The notes beneath the pieces were generated by a model that saw only the letters and a list, made by a program, of their open reading frames with translations, ran no database searches and was not told where the DNA came from. Positions 1-7,502 of a stretch of DNA of 23,954 nucleotides are shown here, piece by piece (within the stretch, counting starts at the first letter, position 1; each line of letters begins with the position of its first letter). The position numbers and the translations under genes were made by a program. This DNA comes from JAZDEY01 sp043808325 [NCBI: Candidatus Eiseniibacteriota bacterium] (lineage in GTDB: Bacteria; Arandabacterota; Arandabacteria; Arandabacterales), in the NCBI GenBank assembly GCA_043808325.1, contig JAZDEY010000043.1, forward strand, positions 1 through 23,954, given 5' to 3'.

Positions 1-140
1 CACTCTCAACAAGGAGGTGACAACATGAATACTTGACTCAAAATGGACACTGTCCTATAACTGAGACAGCCAGCGTCGCTATGCTCCGACTACTGGTCAA
101 TAAAGTCCGAAATCGGCGGTCATTTATTCCGAAATAAGCA
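1..140. mobile_element. Probable insertion-sequence end (IS21-like terminal repeats)
   Basis: The stretch carries two imperfect direct repeats, GGTCAATAAAGTCCGAAAT at 95-113 and GGTCATTTATTCCGAAAT at 118-135, followed by a CA dinucleotide at 139-140. Multiple short terminal repeats and a terminal CA are typical of IS21-family ends, where they bind the transposase. A further inverted repeat, GGACA-c-TGTCC, lies at about 45-55. A strong Shine-Dalgarno (AAGGAGGTGA, 11-20) precedes a three-codon ORF (ATG at 25). No transposase gene is in the window, so the family assignment rests on end structure alone. From about 140 the sequence becomes kinase-like coding sequence, so the element appears to have inserted into the kinase gene. 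Confidence 0.4.
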
Positions 141-283
141 GCAAGAAGATATCCGAGATAAACCCGTCGGAGCAAGCCAAGATCCTTGAGAAACAGATCG
201 CCGGTGCGATCTCCAACCGCCAGAGCGTCTTCGAAGGAGACTTTCCGGTTACGTCATCCAGGCGGGGAGTTGTCCACACTTCG

Positions 284-3200
284 GTGATAGGCTGGCCCGT
301 TTATGATCAAGCGGGCAAGTGCTGTGGCGCGTCCGTGATTCTCAAACCCTCGTCGGAGGCTGCGACGCCTATGAGCCACGATGAGAGATGGCATAAAGTG
401 TTCGGCAGGACGGTCGCTCTTCTCGGCCCGCCATCATTCTTTACCCATGTTGACGGCCGTGTCCTATTCATGACCAACGCGGCCAAGTCCCTCGTCGGCG
501 CCGGGAGCAGTGCCGGCGATCTCAACCTCAAGAGCGACGTCAGGTGGGTTGACCCCAAGTCGATTGAAAACATCTACAACCAGATGATCGGTGGCAGGGA
601 CTTCGCCGCCTTCCACGCCGAGGTCGAGACCTCCGCGGGTCGGAAACCCTTCAGAGTCCTCGCCTTTGGGCTCAAGGATCTGGGAGATGTGGTCTCGCAG
701 GTTTTCCTGGTTTTCCACGACACGAGTGAGGCCGAGAGCATCCAAAGGCTTATGGCCGATGCCACCAAGGGCCTTGCCCAGGAGAAGGAGATTCTTGAGA
801 AAGTGGTCGAGAGTCACGATATGCCCCTGGCCTTGATGGATGCGGATCTGATCGTGCGGCGTATCAATGAAGCGCTGGCACGGAGAATCAAGGTCTCCCC
901 GGCGGATGCCGTCGGGAAGCGGTTCGACGATCTTGTGGCCCGTAGCCGCGAGACCGGTATGTATGAGATTCTTAGGGTGGCTGTGGACCGTGGGGAGGAA
1001 GTCCATCTTCCCCGATTCGAGCATATCACCAGAGACGGAATCGTGACGCCCCTGAAGGCCCACGTCTACCCCGTGGTCTTCGATGGGAGGCCCGGAGCCC
1101 TGGCTGTCGCCGAGGAACTTCTTGAGAAGGGAAGGTTTGAGCATGAGGCTGCCAGGTGGGAAAAGCTCTACGAAGCGGTTGCCTCGACTACCAAGGACGG
1201 TGTTGTCGTCCTCGACGCCCACGGCAAGGTAATTTACGCAAACCCGGTGATCGAGAAGCGCCTTGGGATCAAAGAGAAACTGATCGGCAAGGATGCCTCC
1301 GATCTCCTCACGGTCGAGGAGGAGGAGGACATGCTGATGAGCCTGTTGCGCCGGGCATATACGTCGAAGTCGCCGGTGGTGAGCGGTGGCGTCAAGCTCA
1401 AGCGAAAGAAGACGGGTGCCCCCGTTTTCGCCGATATCACGAGTCTGCCGGTCCTCAGGGCCGATGGCAGCCTGGACTGCATGGTGAACATTGTCCGGTT
1501 CAGCCCGGGCCCGAAGGAGCATAAAGAGAGAGCGCGGCGATACGCTGAGAACCCCAAGATGCTGGTCGATGAGAGGACCCGTGAGATTTCGTCTGCCGAT
1601 GCCGCGTTGGCCCACTCGGTCGACAGGATGACCGCCATCACCAGGTCGGGCATGGTGTTGAGCTCCCTCAAGGGTGAACCGGCGGTTTTCCAGGTCTTTG
1701 TCGACCAGGCAAGGGAGATCCTCGAGGCAGATTTCGTAAGTCTGTCGCTGCTTAGCCAGATTGACGGCGCTCCCAGGTCGACATATGTGACCAGCGGATC
1801 GGCGCCTCCCCAGGGAGCCATCCCTTCCGATGTCTTGGAGAAGGGCACCGCGCGGCTATTATCCGGAGCATCCGGTCCGAACGAGGTAAGCGTGCCGCAG
1901 GAGAACTTGCTTATGGCCGATGTCGATGTTCCCGGCACGAAAGGGGTTCTGCTTGGCTGGAAGCAGGCCGGACGCTTTGGCCCTTTGGATTCGGGCATCG
2001 CCCGGCTTCTGTGTAGCCGGTTCAGCTTCGTTCTGCCGATTACGACCTATGTCAGCGCTCTTAAGAAGGAGCGGGACAGGTCCGAGTGCCTACACCGGAT
2101 TGCAGTTCGGATTGCGGGCGTGTCCAGTGTCGCAGAGGCCTTGCGGATAGTGGGAGAGGAGCTTGCCGCAGTGATCCCGGCGGAACGGTTCCTGTGGGCT
2201 GTTCGCGGCAAGGGCGACGAGGTCTGGTTGAGCGAAGTCTACGCGAGATCGGGTTTGGCGAGCAAAGATGCAAGGCTCTTTAAGGTGCCGCAGATGGAAC
2301 ATGCTCACTCTGTGCTCAGCGATGACCGGGGCGGATCCCGGCTGGTGTGCAAGAGGCTCAGGGATTCCGGAGTCCGGAACCATGAATTTGAGGAGACCGG
2401 GCAATTGCAGCAATCCTGCCGCTTTGCTGAAATGCCTCGGGGTCATAGTATGACCGAGGCGGCTCAGCAGATGTTGGTAGGCGCGGGCTTTTTGCCGGCG
2501 GAAGGCGGCTCGCTTGCCATTGCACCGGTCGTGCTTTCAGAGAGCTCATGGGGTCTGATCCTCGCCTGTGGCACGGGTGAAGTGGTACTCTCGGCTGACG
2601 ATACGTGCTTCATGTGTTCGGCGGCATCCACTGTCGGGAATGTCTGGCAGGCGGCCGATGCCGCAAGTGCGCTCCGAAGGTTCGAGGCCGCGGGGGAGAC
2701 CGTGAGCGACCTGGCTCACGACCTGCGTTACCCCCTCAACAGGATAACTGAGCACTTGCGATCGCTCAGGGACTGCGATACATCGAAAGCGGGAGATGGC
2801 AGCCGCCTGGGCAGCATAGAGAACGAGGTCAAGCGGCTGACGGCGCTCGCGCAAGAGCTTACCGAGGTATCCAATCCCGGTAATCGCCGGGCCGAGATCA
2901 TCAACCTGGAAGAGTTCGCCGCTTACCTGGTATCGCTGACCTCGAGTGACCTCGCCTCCCGATCGATAACGATCAAGAATGATGTCGGATCTGTTCCTCC
3001 TGCGTTTGCCGACCGTCGGGACTTCACCAAGATCGCGCTCGGCATTCTAGCCAATTCGGCTGATGCGGTGAAGGAGAACGGGACAATCACGATCGGCTCC
3101 AGGGTTTTGGATTCCGAGAGAGGTGGGAAGCTGGTCGGACTGGTTTTTGAGGACTCGGGGCCCGGGGTGGCCAAGAGTGAGATAGGCAAGGTATTCGACG

Positions 3201-3349
3201 CGTTTTACACCACCAAGGAAGGTGGCTGTGGGCTGGGGCTCTTCTCAGCCAAGAAGCGTGCGAAAGCAAATGGTGGGGACATAGTGTGCGAGATGGGAGT
3301 TGACGGCAAGTCGCGGTTCGTCGCTATGTTTCAGGTTGCCTCCGGGTAG
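284..3349 (+). CDS. Multi-PAS/GAF sensor histidine kinase, 5'-truncated
   Basis: This is a cytoplasmic sensor kinase, very probably the partner of the sigma-54 response regulator 58 bp downstream. The order is PAS (about 32-147), PAS (about 169-283), PAS (about 289-410), two GAF-like regions (about 455-590 and 600-795), then the kinase core. In the core I see the H-box with His812 in AHDLRYPL, the N-box with Asn924 in LANSADA, the G1 box DSGPGV starting at Asp957, and the G2 box GCGLGL at 981-986, so it should be catalytically competent. No transmembrane segment is visible. The GTG at 284 is the first canonical start, but it has no Shine-Dalgarno. The frame stays open upstream to the TAA at 101 and reads as convincing protein from about position 140 (for example EKQIAGAISNRQSVFEGDF). 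The original gene therefore began further upstream and was probably cut by the insertion-sequence end at 1-140. Whether a functional protein is made now is uncertain. Confidence 0.88.
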   Translation: MIGWPVYDQAGKCCGASVILKPSSEAATPMSHDERWHKVFGRTVALLGPPSFFTHVDGRVLFMTNAAKSLVGAGSSAGDLNLKSDVRWVDPKSIENIYNQMIGGRDFAAFHAEVETSAGRKPFRVLAFGLKDLGDVVSQVFLVFHDTSEAESIQRLMADATKGLAQEKEILEKVVESHDMPLALMDADLIVRRINEALARRIKVSPADAVGKRFDDLVARSRETGMYEILRVAVDRGEEVHLPRFEHITRDGIVTPLKAHVYPVVFDGRPGALAVAEELLEKGRFEHEAARWEKLYEAVASTTKDGVVVLDAHGKVIYANPVIEKRLGIKEKLIGKDASDLLTVEEEEDMLMSLLRRAYTSKSPVVSGGVKLKRKKTGAPVFADITSLPVLRADGSLDCMVNIVRFSPGPKEHKERARRYAENPKMLVDERTREISSADAALAHSVDRMTAITRSGMVLSSLKGEPAVFQVFVDQAREILEADFVSLSLLSQIDGAPRSTYVTSGSAPPQGAIPSDVLEKGTARLLSGASGPNEVSVPQENLLMADVDVPGTKGVLLGWKQAGRFGPLDSGIARLLCSRFSFVLPITTYVSALKKERDRSECLHRIAVRIAGVSSVAEALRIVGEELAAVIPAERFLWAVRGKGDEVWLSEVYARSGLASKDARLFKVPQMEHAHSVLSDDRGGSRLVCKRLRDSGVRNHEFEETGQLQQSCRFAEMPRGHSMTEAAQQMLVGAGFLPAEGGSLAIAPVVLSESSWGLILACGTGEVVLSADDTCFMCSAASTVGNVWQAADAASALRRFEAAGETVSDLAHDLRYPLNRITEHLRSLRDCDTSKAGDGSRLGSIENEVKRLTALAQELTEVSNPGNRRAEIINLEEFAAYLVSLTSSDLASRSITIKNDVGSVPPAFADRRDFTKIALGILANSADAVKENGTITIGSRVLDSERGGKLVGLVFEDSGPGVAKSEIGKVFDAFYTTKEGGCGLGLFSAKKRAKANGGDIVCEMGVDGKSRFVAMFQVASG

Positions 3350-3407
3350 GCGCAACCCTTGACGGCGCGGCCGGCCGTGCCGTGGCACAAGCAAAGGTTG
3401 GAGCATC

Positions 3408-4793
3408 ATGGCAAAGAAGATCCTGATGATTGATGACGATCTTGAGTCGGTCTGGCGGTTCACCGATGCCTTGACGAGCCGCGGTTATTCGGTATCCCGG
3501 TGTGCCGACCCGAGGCAGGCGGTAGAGGTCTTTGTGGCCGAGAAGCCCGATGCCGTTCTGTTGGATGTCAAGATGCCGGGCCGGAGTGGGCTGGATGTAC
3601 TCAAAGACCTCAGACAGGAAGACAAGGATGTCTGCGTGATCATGCTGTCCAACTTCAGCGACGCCCAGAACGTGGTTGAGGCCATCAAGCTCGGCGCAGA
3701 CAACTTCGCGGAGAAGGACCACGAAACCGAGAAATTCCTGTTCCTGCTCGAGAAGGAACTCAAGACCAAGGATCTTGAGGCCCAATTGCGCCGGCTCAAG
3801 GGTGACAGCGGTAGAAGTCTCGCGCGTACTGCCGATATCATCGGTGAGAGCGAACCCATCAAATCCGTGAAGCGGCAGATCGCTGAGTATGCCGAATACG
3901 CGGCTGAAGGCAACCTCACGGTTTTCATTACGGGCGAGCATGGTGTGGGGAAGGGGATGGTGGCGGAGGCTCTCCATACTCAATCGGAACGGCGCGCCAA
4001 ACCTTTCAAGCATTTGCTGTGTCCTGCATTTCCGCCGACTCTGCTTGAGGCCGCGCTCTTTGGGCACGAGAAAGGGGCGTTCACCGACGCCTACAAAGCC
4101 AAGAAGGGCTTCATCGAGGCCGCTGGTGGGGGTACGGTGTTCCTTGACGAGATCGGCGTGCTCTCTACCGACGCGCAGGCCAAGCTGCTGCTGCTGACGG
4201 AGACCGGGGTTTACTCAAGGGTCGGCGCGGAAGGCGTCTCTAAGAAGAGCGATGCCTGGTTCCTGGCGGCGACCAACATCGATGTTCACAAGGCTATTCG
4301 AGAAAATACGTTCAGGGAAGATCTCTTTTACCGATTGAACCAGGCGTGGATCCACGTGCCGCCGCTGAGGGATCGAGGTGACGATGTCATCTTGCTCGCA
4401 GAGCACTTCATAACAATAGAGTCCGACAAGCTCGGGAGGCCGCCGGTCGCCCTGGGGCCCAAGTTCGCGGACATGCTGCTGGCCTACCGCTGGCCGGGCA
4501 ACGTGAGGCAACTTAACTCGGTAATCAGGCGCTACGTTCGGTCCGGTGGGAAAGACGTTCGGCTCCACAGCGGCGGCTTCGATGACGAGGCAGACAAGAC
4601 CGGCAGCCAGGATGTCGGTCAGGATCTAAAGAGCACCCTGGCGAAAGAAGCGGAAAAGATAGAGAAGCGATGGATCACCGAAGCCCTGGCGAGATTTGGG
4701 GGCAATCGTACCAAGGCGGCTGAGTGGCTCGGTATCAGCCGCAGGAGTCTAATGTATAAGCTGAAGAGGTATGGCTTCCAGGGCAAGGTCTGA
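3408..4793 (+). CDS. Sigma-54-dependent response regulator (NtrC family)
   Basis: This is an enhancer-binding activator that remodels RNA polymerase-sigma-54 after phosphorylation. The receiver domain (about 4-120) has the acidic DDD at 9-11 and phospho-acceptor Asp53 in LLDVKMPG. The AAA+ domain has Walker A GEHGVGKG (176-183), the sigma-54 contact loop GAFTDA (223-228) in place of the canonical GAFTGA, a known variant, and Walker B VFLDEIG with Asp247-Glu248. The arginine-finger region reads FREDLFYRLN. The C terminus is a Fis-type helix-turn-helix ending in NRTKAAEWLGISRRSLMYKL. At 461 residues it has the usual length for the family. The ATG at 3408 is preceded by a GGAG. The gene pairs with the kinase upstream. 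The intergenic region just downstream holds a sigma-54 promoter and palindromes, which suggests that one of its targets is the next gene. Confidence 0.95.
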   Translation: MAKKILMIDDDLESVWRFTDALTSRGYSVSRCADPRQAVEVFVAEKPDAVLLDVKMPGRSGLDVLKDLRQEDKDVCVIMLSNFSDAQNVVEAIKLGADNFAEKDHETEKFLFLLEKELKTKDLEAQLRRLKGDSGRSLARTADIIGESEPIKSVKRQIAEYAEYAAEGNLTVFITGEHGVGKGMVAEALHTQSERRAKPFKHLLCPAFPPTLLEAALFGHEKGAFTDAYKAKKGFIEAAGGGTVFLDEIGVLSTDAQAKLLLLTETGVYSRVGAEGVSKKSDAWFLAATNIDVHKAIRENTFREDLFYRLNQAWIHVPPLRDRGDDVILLAEHFITIESDKLGRPPVALGPKFADMLLAYRWPGNVRQLNSVIRRYVRSGGKDVRLHSGGFDDEADKTGSQDVGQDLKSTLAKEAEKIEKRWITEALARFGGNRTKAAEWLGISRRSLMYKLKRYGFQGKV

Positions 4794-4807
4794 GGTATGC
4801 TGACCTC

Positions 4808-4990
4808 TGCACAAAAGTGCAATATATTGCGCTGTTTTAGGGTGGCAGTCACGGCTCTTCGGCGAGGATTTGCCGAAATTGGCGTGGAAGCCCGCAGAAA
4901 CGTGCAAGCTGCAATGAGCATATTGTGCGCACTTCATATTTGTATTCGATGCATTAGCCACATGTTAGTATTATGTGCAGACTCGTGCAG
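4808..4990. promoter_or_regulatory. Candidate upstream activator sites (GTGCA elements)
   Basis: The sites are TGCAC-AAAA-GTGCA at 4808-4821, directly overlapped by the palindrome GCAATATATTGC (4819-4830), GTGCA at 4902-4906, GTGCGCAC at 4925-4932, and GTGCAG at both 4975-4980 and 4985-4990. NtrC itself binds TGCAC-N7-GTGCA, so these resemble sites of a Fis-type activator. They lie roughly 60-245 bp upstream of the sigma-54 promoter, a normal enhancer distance. Binding by the neighbouring activator is inferred. Confidence 0.4.
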
Positions 4991-5040
4991 TCACGATATC
5001 AAGATGAAATGCTGCGATAAGGGCAAGAACGTGGGAGCTG

Positions 5041-5055
5041 GGCACGGATGTTGCA
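5041..5055 (+). promoter_or_regulatory. Sigma-54 promoter (-24/-12)
   Basis: GGCACGGATGTTGCA matches the consensus TGGCACG-N4-TTGCW at every conserved position except the T before the GG. GG (5041-5042) and GC (5053-5054) have the strict 10-bp spacing. The expected transcription start is about 5066, giving a leader of about 100 nt that contains the hairpin at 5130-5149. It points toward the AlaX-like gene and lies directly behind a sigma-54 activator gene. Confidence 0.75.
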
Positions 5056-5124
5056 ACCCCTAAACCACCGAACGATTCCTCACAGGCCACGGTGTGGTCT
5101 TGGGGGTGCCGTTACGCTCCATGT

Positions 5125-5154
5125 CCAGCGGGGGCACATAGGTGCCCCCCCTGG
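5125..5154 (+). repeat. GC-rich perfect hairpin before the AlaX-like gene
   Basis: GGGGGCAC (5130-5137) and GTGCCCCC (5142-5149) form an 8-bp stem with an ATAG loop, extended by CCAG (5125-5128) pairing with a downstream CTGG. No T-tract follows, so it is not a typical terminator. It ends 14-18 nt before the TTG start and could affect translation, or it could be a REP-like palindrome. Confidence 0.55.
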
Positions 5155-5167
5155 GCATAATTCTTAG

Positions 5168-6400
5168 TTGACAGTGGACCTCCCAAACACTCGACGGCTT
5201 TATCAGGCCGACAGCTATCTTCGCGAGTTCGACAGCGTGGTCACCGCCTTGACTAGGACCGAGGAGGGTTATGCGATCACCCTCGAGGCTACCCTCTTCT
5301 ATCCGGAGACCGGCGGCCAGCCCTGCGACACCGGCTCGATCGGTGCGACAGACATAGAACGGACGATCAAAGATGGCGACCTGACACTTCATATCGCTTC
5401 CCGTGAACCCTCCTTCAAGGTGGGCGACCGCGTCACCGGTCGGATCGACTGGCCGAGGAGGTTCATCAACATGCAGCAGCACACCGGCCAGCACATTCTA
5501 TCCCAGGCCTTCCTGAAGGTAGTGGATGCCGAGACGGTGTCATCACGGCTTGGGCTCGATCACTCCACTATCGATGTTTCCCGGCTTGGTCTCACCTGGG
5601 AGGATATGGAGCGGGTCGAGCGCCTGGCGAACTCCATTGTCTATGAGAACCGCGAGGTCAAGATCTATGAGGCCGCGCCCAACCGGCTCGAGGGCGTGAG
5701 AGCCAAGAAGGCGCCGGCCGGCGCCGTACTTCGGATAGTCGAGGTCGCCGACTTCGATGTCTCGCCCTGCGGCGGTACGCACTCGAGGCGTGCCGGTGAG
5801 GTTGGATTGGTGAAGATCCTACGCTGGGAGAAGGTGAGGGAGGCCACAAGGGTCGAATTCGTGTGTGGGAGACTGGCCGAGGCCGACTATTTCTGGAAGA
5901 ACCGCGCCGTGGTCGAGATCGCGCAGGAATTCACGATCAAGGACACTCAAGTGCCCAGTATGGTCCGTGATCTCAGCGAAGGCGCCAGGGTCTTTCGGCG
6001 GGAGGTAGCCAAACTTAAAGCCAGGCTCGCCGAGTATGAAGTCCTGGATCTCCTGGCAAAGTCGCAGACCGTCGAGGGAACGAGGCTTATCACTGCGACC
6101 TTTGACGATAAATCCCCTGCCGAATTGCGGGAGACTGCGGCCCGGCTTACCGCCCAGGGCGGGACCGTCGCCCTGCTGGCCGCACGGGGGGAGAAAGTTT
6201 ACTTCGTGTTCTCGCGGTCGCCCGATGTTGCCTCCGCGGACATGCGCGGCCTGATCGACGTTGCGTGCAGGCTCGCCGAAGGCAAGGGCGGTGGCCGGGC
6301 CGAAGTGTGCGAGGGCGGGGGCAAGAACCCCGGCCGGGCCGAAGGGGCCCTGGAGCAGGCGGTGGAACTTCTCAAGCGGATGCTCGCTCCATCACAGTAG
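5168..6400 (+). CDS. alaX: AlaX-type alanyl-tRNA editing protein with DHHA1 domain
   Basis: This is a free-standing homologue of the alanyl-tRNA synthetase editing domain, which hydrolyses mischarged Ser- or Gly-tRNA(Ala). The zinc/catalytic motifs are both present: HTGQH (His105, His109) and CGGTH (Cys201, His205). The N-terminal beta domain contains FYPETGGQPCDTG. Residues about 245-410 form a coiled coil and a DHHA1-like domain ending in a Gly-rich GGGRAEVCEGGGKNPG segment, so this is the long AlaX form of about 400 residues. There is no aminoacylation catalytic domain, so it is not alaS. An in-frame TAG ends at 5167, so the start is TTG 5168 or GTG 5174; neither has a good Shine-Dalgarno, perhaps because the leader hairpin controls initiation. 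A sigma-54 promoter lies about 110 bp upstream, unusual for a tRNA quality-control gene. Confidence 0.88.
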   Translation: MTVDLPNTRRLYQADSYLREFDSVVTALTRTEEGYAITLEATLFYPETGGQPCDTGSIGATDIERTIKDGDLTLHIASREPSFKVGDRVTGRIDWPRRFINMQQHTGQHILSQAFLKVVDAETVSSRLGLDHSTIDVSRLGLTWEDMERVERLANSIVYENREVKIYEAAPNRLEGVRAKKAPAGAVLRIVEVADFDVSPCGGTHSRRAGEVGLVKILRWEKVREATRVEFVCGRLAEADYFWKNRAVVEIAQEFTIKDTQVPSMVRDLSEGARVFRREVAKLKARLAEYEVLDLLAKSQTVEGTRLITATFDDKSPAELRETAARLTAQGGTVALLAARGEKVYFVFSRSPDVASADMRGLIDVACRLAEGKGGGRAEVCEGGGKNPGRAEGALEQAVELLKRMLAPSQ

Positions 6401-6401
6401 C

Positions 6402-6428
6402 GGAAAATGGGGTGTGTCCCTGTTTTCC
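6402..6428 (+). repeat. REP-like palindrome after the AlaX-like gene
   Basis: GGAAAA (6402-6407) pairs with TTTTCC (6423-6428), and an inner GGG pairs with CCC across a GTGTGT loop. It begins two bases after the stop codon. There is no T-tract after the stem, so it is either a weak terminator or a REP-type element. Confidence 0.45.
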
Positions 6429-6433
6429 AGAGC

Positions 6434-6463
6434 TTGACACGGCAGGTTCAGTCGAGTTAGGTT
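6434..6463 (+). promoter_or_regulatory. Sigma-70 promoter of the barrel gene
   Basis: A perfect TTGACA (6434-6439) is followed after 18 bp by TAGGTT (6458-6463), which keeps the key TA and final T of the -10 box. The barrel gene starts 29 bp downstream. Confidence 0.5.
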
Positions 6464-6491
6464 AGCTTGAGAAGCCACAAGGAGACCGGCA

Positions 6492-7502
6492 ATGAAGAGC
6501 AGGGTCGTGCTTAGGGCGTTCGCGGTATGTCTCTTGTTCGTGATTCCGTCCTTCGGCAGCGCCTCCACGCTTACGTGCGCGGACTTCCTCAAAGTATCCA
6601 CGGTGCCCAGGATTGCGGCTCTGGGGGAGGCCTCGGTTGCAATCAGCGATGCAACTTGGGCGGAGGCCAATCCTGCGAATCTCCCGCTGGTCGAGGGCAG
6701 CCTCATAACCTTCTCCCATGCCGCTTGGTTTCAGGACATATCCCTTGAGATGCTCACGGTCGGAACCTCGAGCGGCGCGCAGGCATTCGGCGTATCGCTT
6801 GTCGGGCTTCATACCGAGCCGCTGGATAGATACGATACCGAAGACCAGCCTCTGGGCCAATTTCGGTACTATGACTTCCTCTTCGGTGCGACCTATGCCC
6901 GGGCGATTTCACGATCGCTGAGGCTCGGCGTCAGCGGCAAGACGGTTTACGAGAAAATCGATTGGGACTCGGCTACCGGTTTCGCGCTTGATCTGGGGCT
7001 GGCCTTCTCGAGATCCGTTGCCTTCCTCAGGGGAGACCTCTCCGGCGGCGTGACCATGCGGAATCTCGGTCCCCGGATGGGTTACTTCGAGAGTGAATAT
7101 AGCCTGCCGCTCACCTGGCAGGGAGGGTTTGCCTACAAACCTGCGTGGCTGCCCAAATCGGTCGGGGCGCTTCTGGCCCTTGATTACCGCTGGGCCGAGG
7201 ATTACGGCAAGCCGGCGGATGACGATCAAGCAATCCTGGCCGGCCTCGAATTGGAAGTGATGAACACGGTCACCTTGAGACTCGGCAATAAAAGCACGGT
7301 CGGCAGCAGTGGTACCGACGGCGCCCCCGCCGCCGGCGGCGCCGGCGGATCACACGCCACCCTGGGGCTCGGGGTCAAGATCAGGAACATGATGCTGGAT
7401 TACTGCTATCTCGATCTTGGCGATAAGCTGGGCGCCACCCACAGGGTTTCGATGGCCTTCAGGACCGGCTCGATTTTTCCGTCGCCCGAGGAGAGCAAGT
7501 GA
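6492..7502 (+). CDS. PorV/PorQ-like outer-membrane beta-barrel protein
   Basis: This is a predicted exported barrel of the PorV/PorQ (FadL-like) type. An N-terminal signal peptide (about 1-25, hydrophobic AFAVCLLFVIPSFGSAS) is followed by the family's characteristic N-terminal pattern of a regular A-x-G-E-A-S-V-A-I-S-D-A segment and EANPANL. Alternating hydrophobic and aromatic strands continue to the end. A Gly/Ala-rich loop (GAPAAGGAGG, about residues 278-287) interrupts the C-terminal half. The length of 336 residues is normal for the family. The start ATG has a clear AAGGAG nine bases upstream. In Bacteroidetes PorV acts in type IX secretion, but many phyla without that system have relatives, and no other secretion gene is in the window, so the role is unassigned. 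The 3' end overlaps the convergent lpxH gene by 44 bp. Confidence 0.8.
   Translation: MKSRVVLRAFAVCLLFVIPSFGSASTLTCADFLKVSTVPRIAALGEASVAISDATWAEANPANLPLVEGSLITFSHAAWFQDISLEMLTVGTSSGAQAFGVSLVGLHTEPLDRYDTEDQPLGQFRYYDFLFGATYARAISRSLRLGVSGKTVYEKIDWDSATGFALDLGLAFSRSVAFLRGDLSGGVTMRNLGPRMGYFESEYSLPLTWQGGFAYKPAWLPKSVGALLALDYRWAEDYGKPADDDQAILAGLELEVMNTVTLRLGNKSTVGSSGTDGAPAAGGAGGSHATLGLGVKIRNMMLDYCYLDLGDKLGATHRVSMAFRTGSIFPSPEESK

Larger units (their letters stand above)
4794..5167. other. 374-bp regulatory intergenic region
   Basis: No convincing gene lies here. An ORF at 4797-5063 (88 codons) has no Shine-Dalgarno and an unusual composition, although it ends in a Cys-rich stretch (CCDKGKNVGAGHGCC). 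The region is less GC-rich than its surroundings and full of short palindromes: GAGGT/ACCTC around the activator stop codon (4792-4807), TGCACAAAAGTGCA (4808-4821), GCAATATATTGC (4819-4830), a TTCGGC/GCCGAA hairpin (4858-4877) and GTGCGCAC (4925-4932). It ends in a sigma-54 promoter (5041-5055) and a GC hairpin (5130-5149). I read it as a control region for the gene at 5168 or for an unrecognised small RNA. Confidence 0.6.

Noticed and set aside
464-1615. Minus-strand open frame of 383 codons inside the kinase gene
   Set aside because: It lies opposite PAS domains with clear similarity on the plus strand.
3382-3400. TGGCAC before the response regulator as a sigma-54 promoter
   Set aside because: The required GC at the -12 position is missing; GG follows after 10 bp instead.
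4203-4400. GAFTDA and nearby variation as evidence for a non-sigma-54 activator
   Set aside because: GAFTDA is a known variant of GAFTGA, and Walker A, Walker B and the arginine-finger region are intact.
5168-6400. Possible alanyl-tRNA synthetase fragment
   Set aside because: The editing and DHHA1 domains are complete and colinear, and the length fits long AlaX; no remnant of the catalytic domain lies upstream, where a promoter is found instead.
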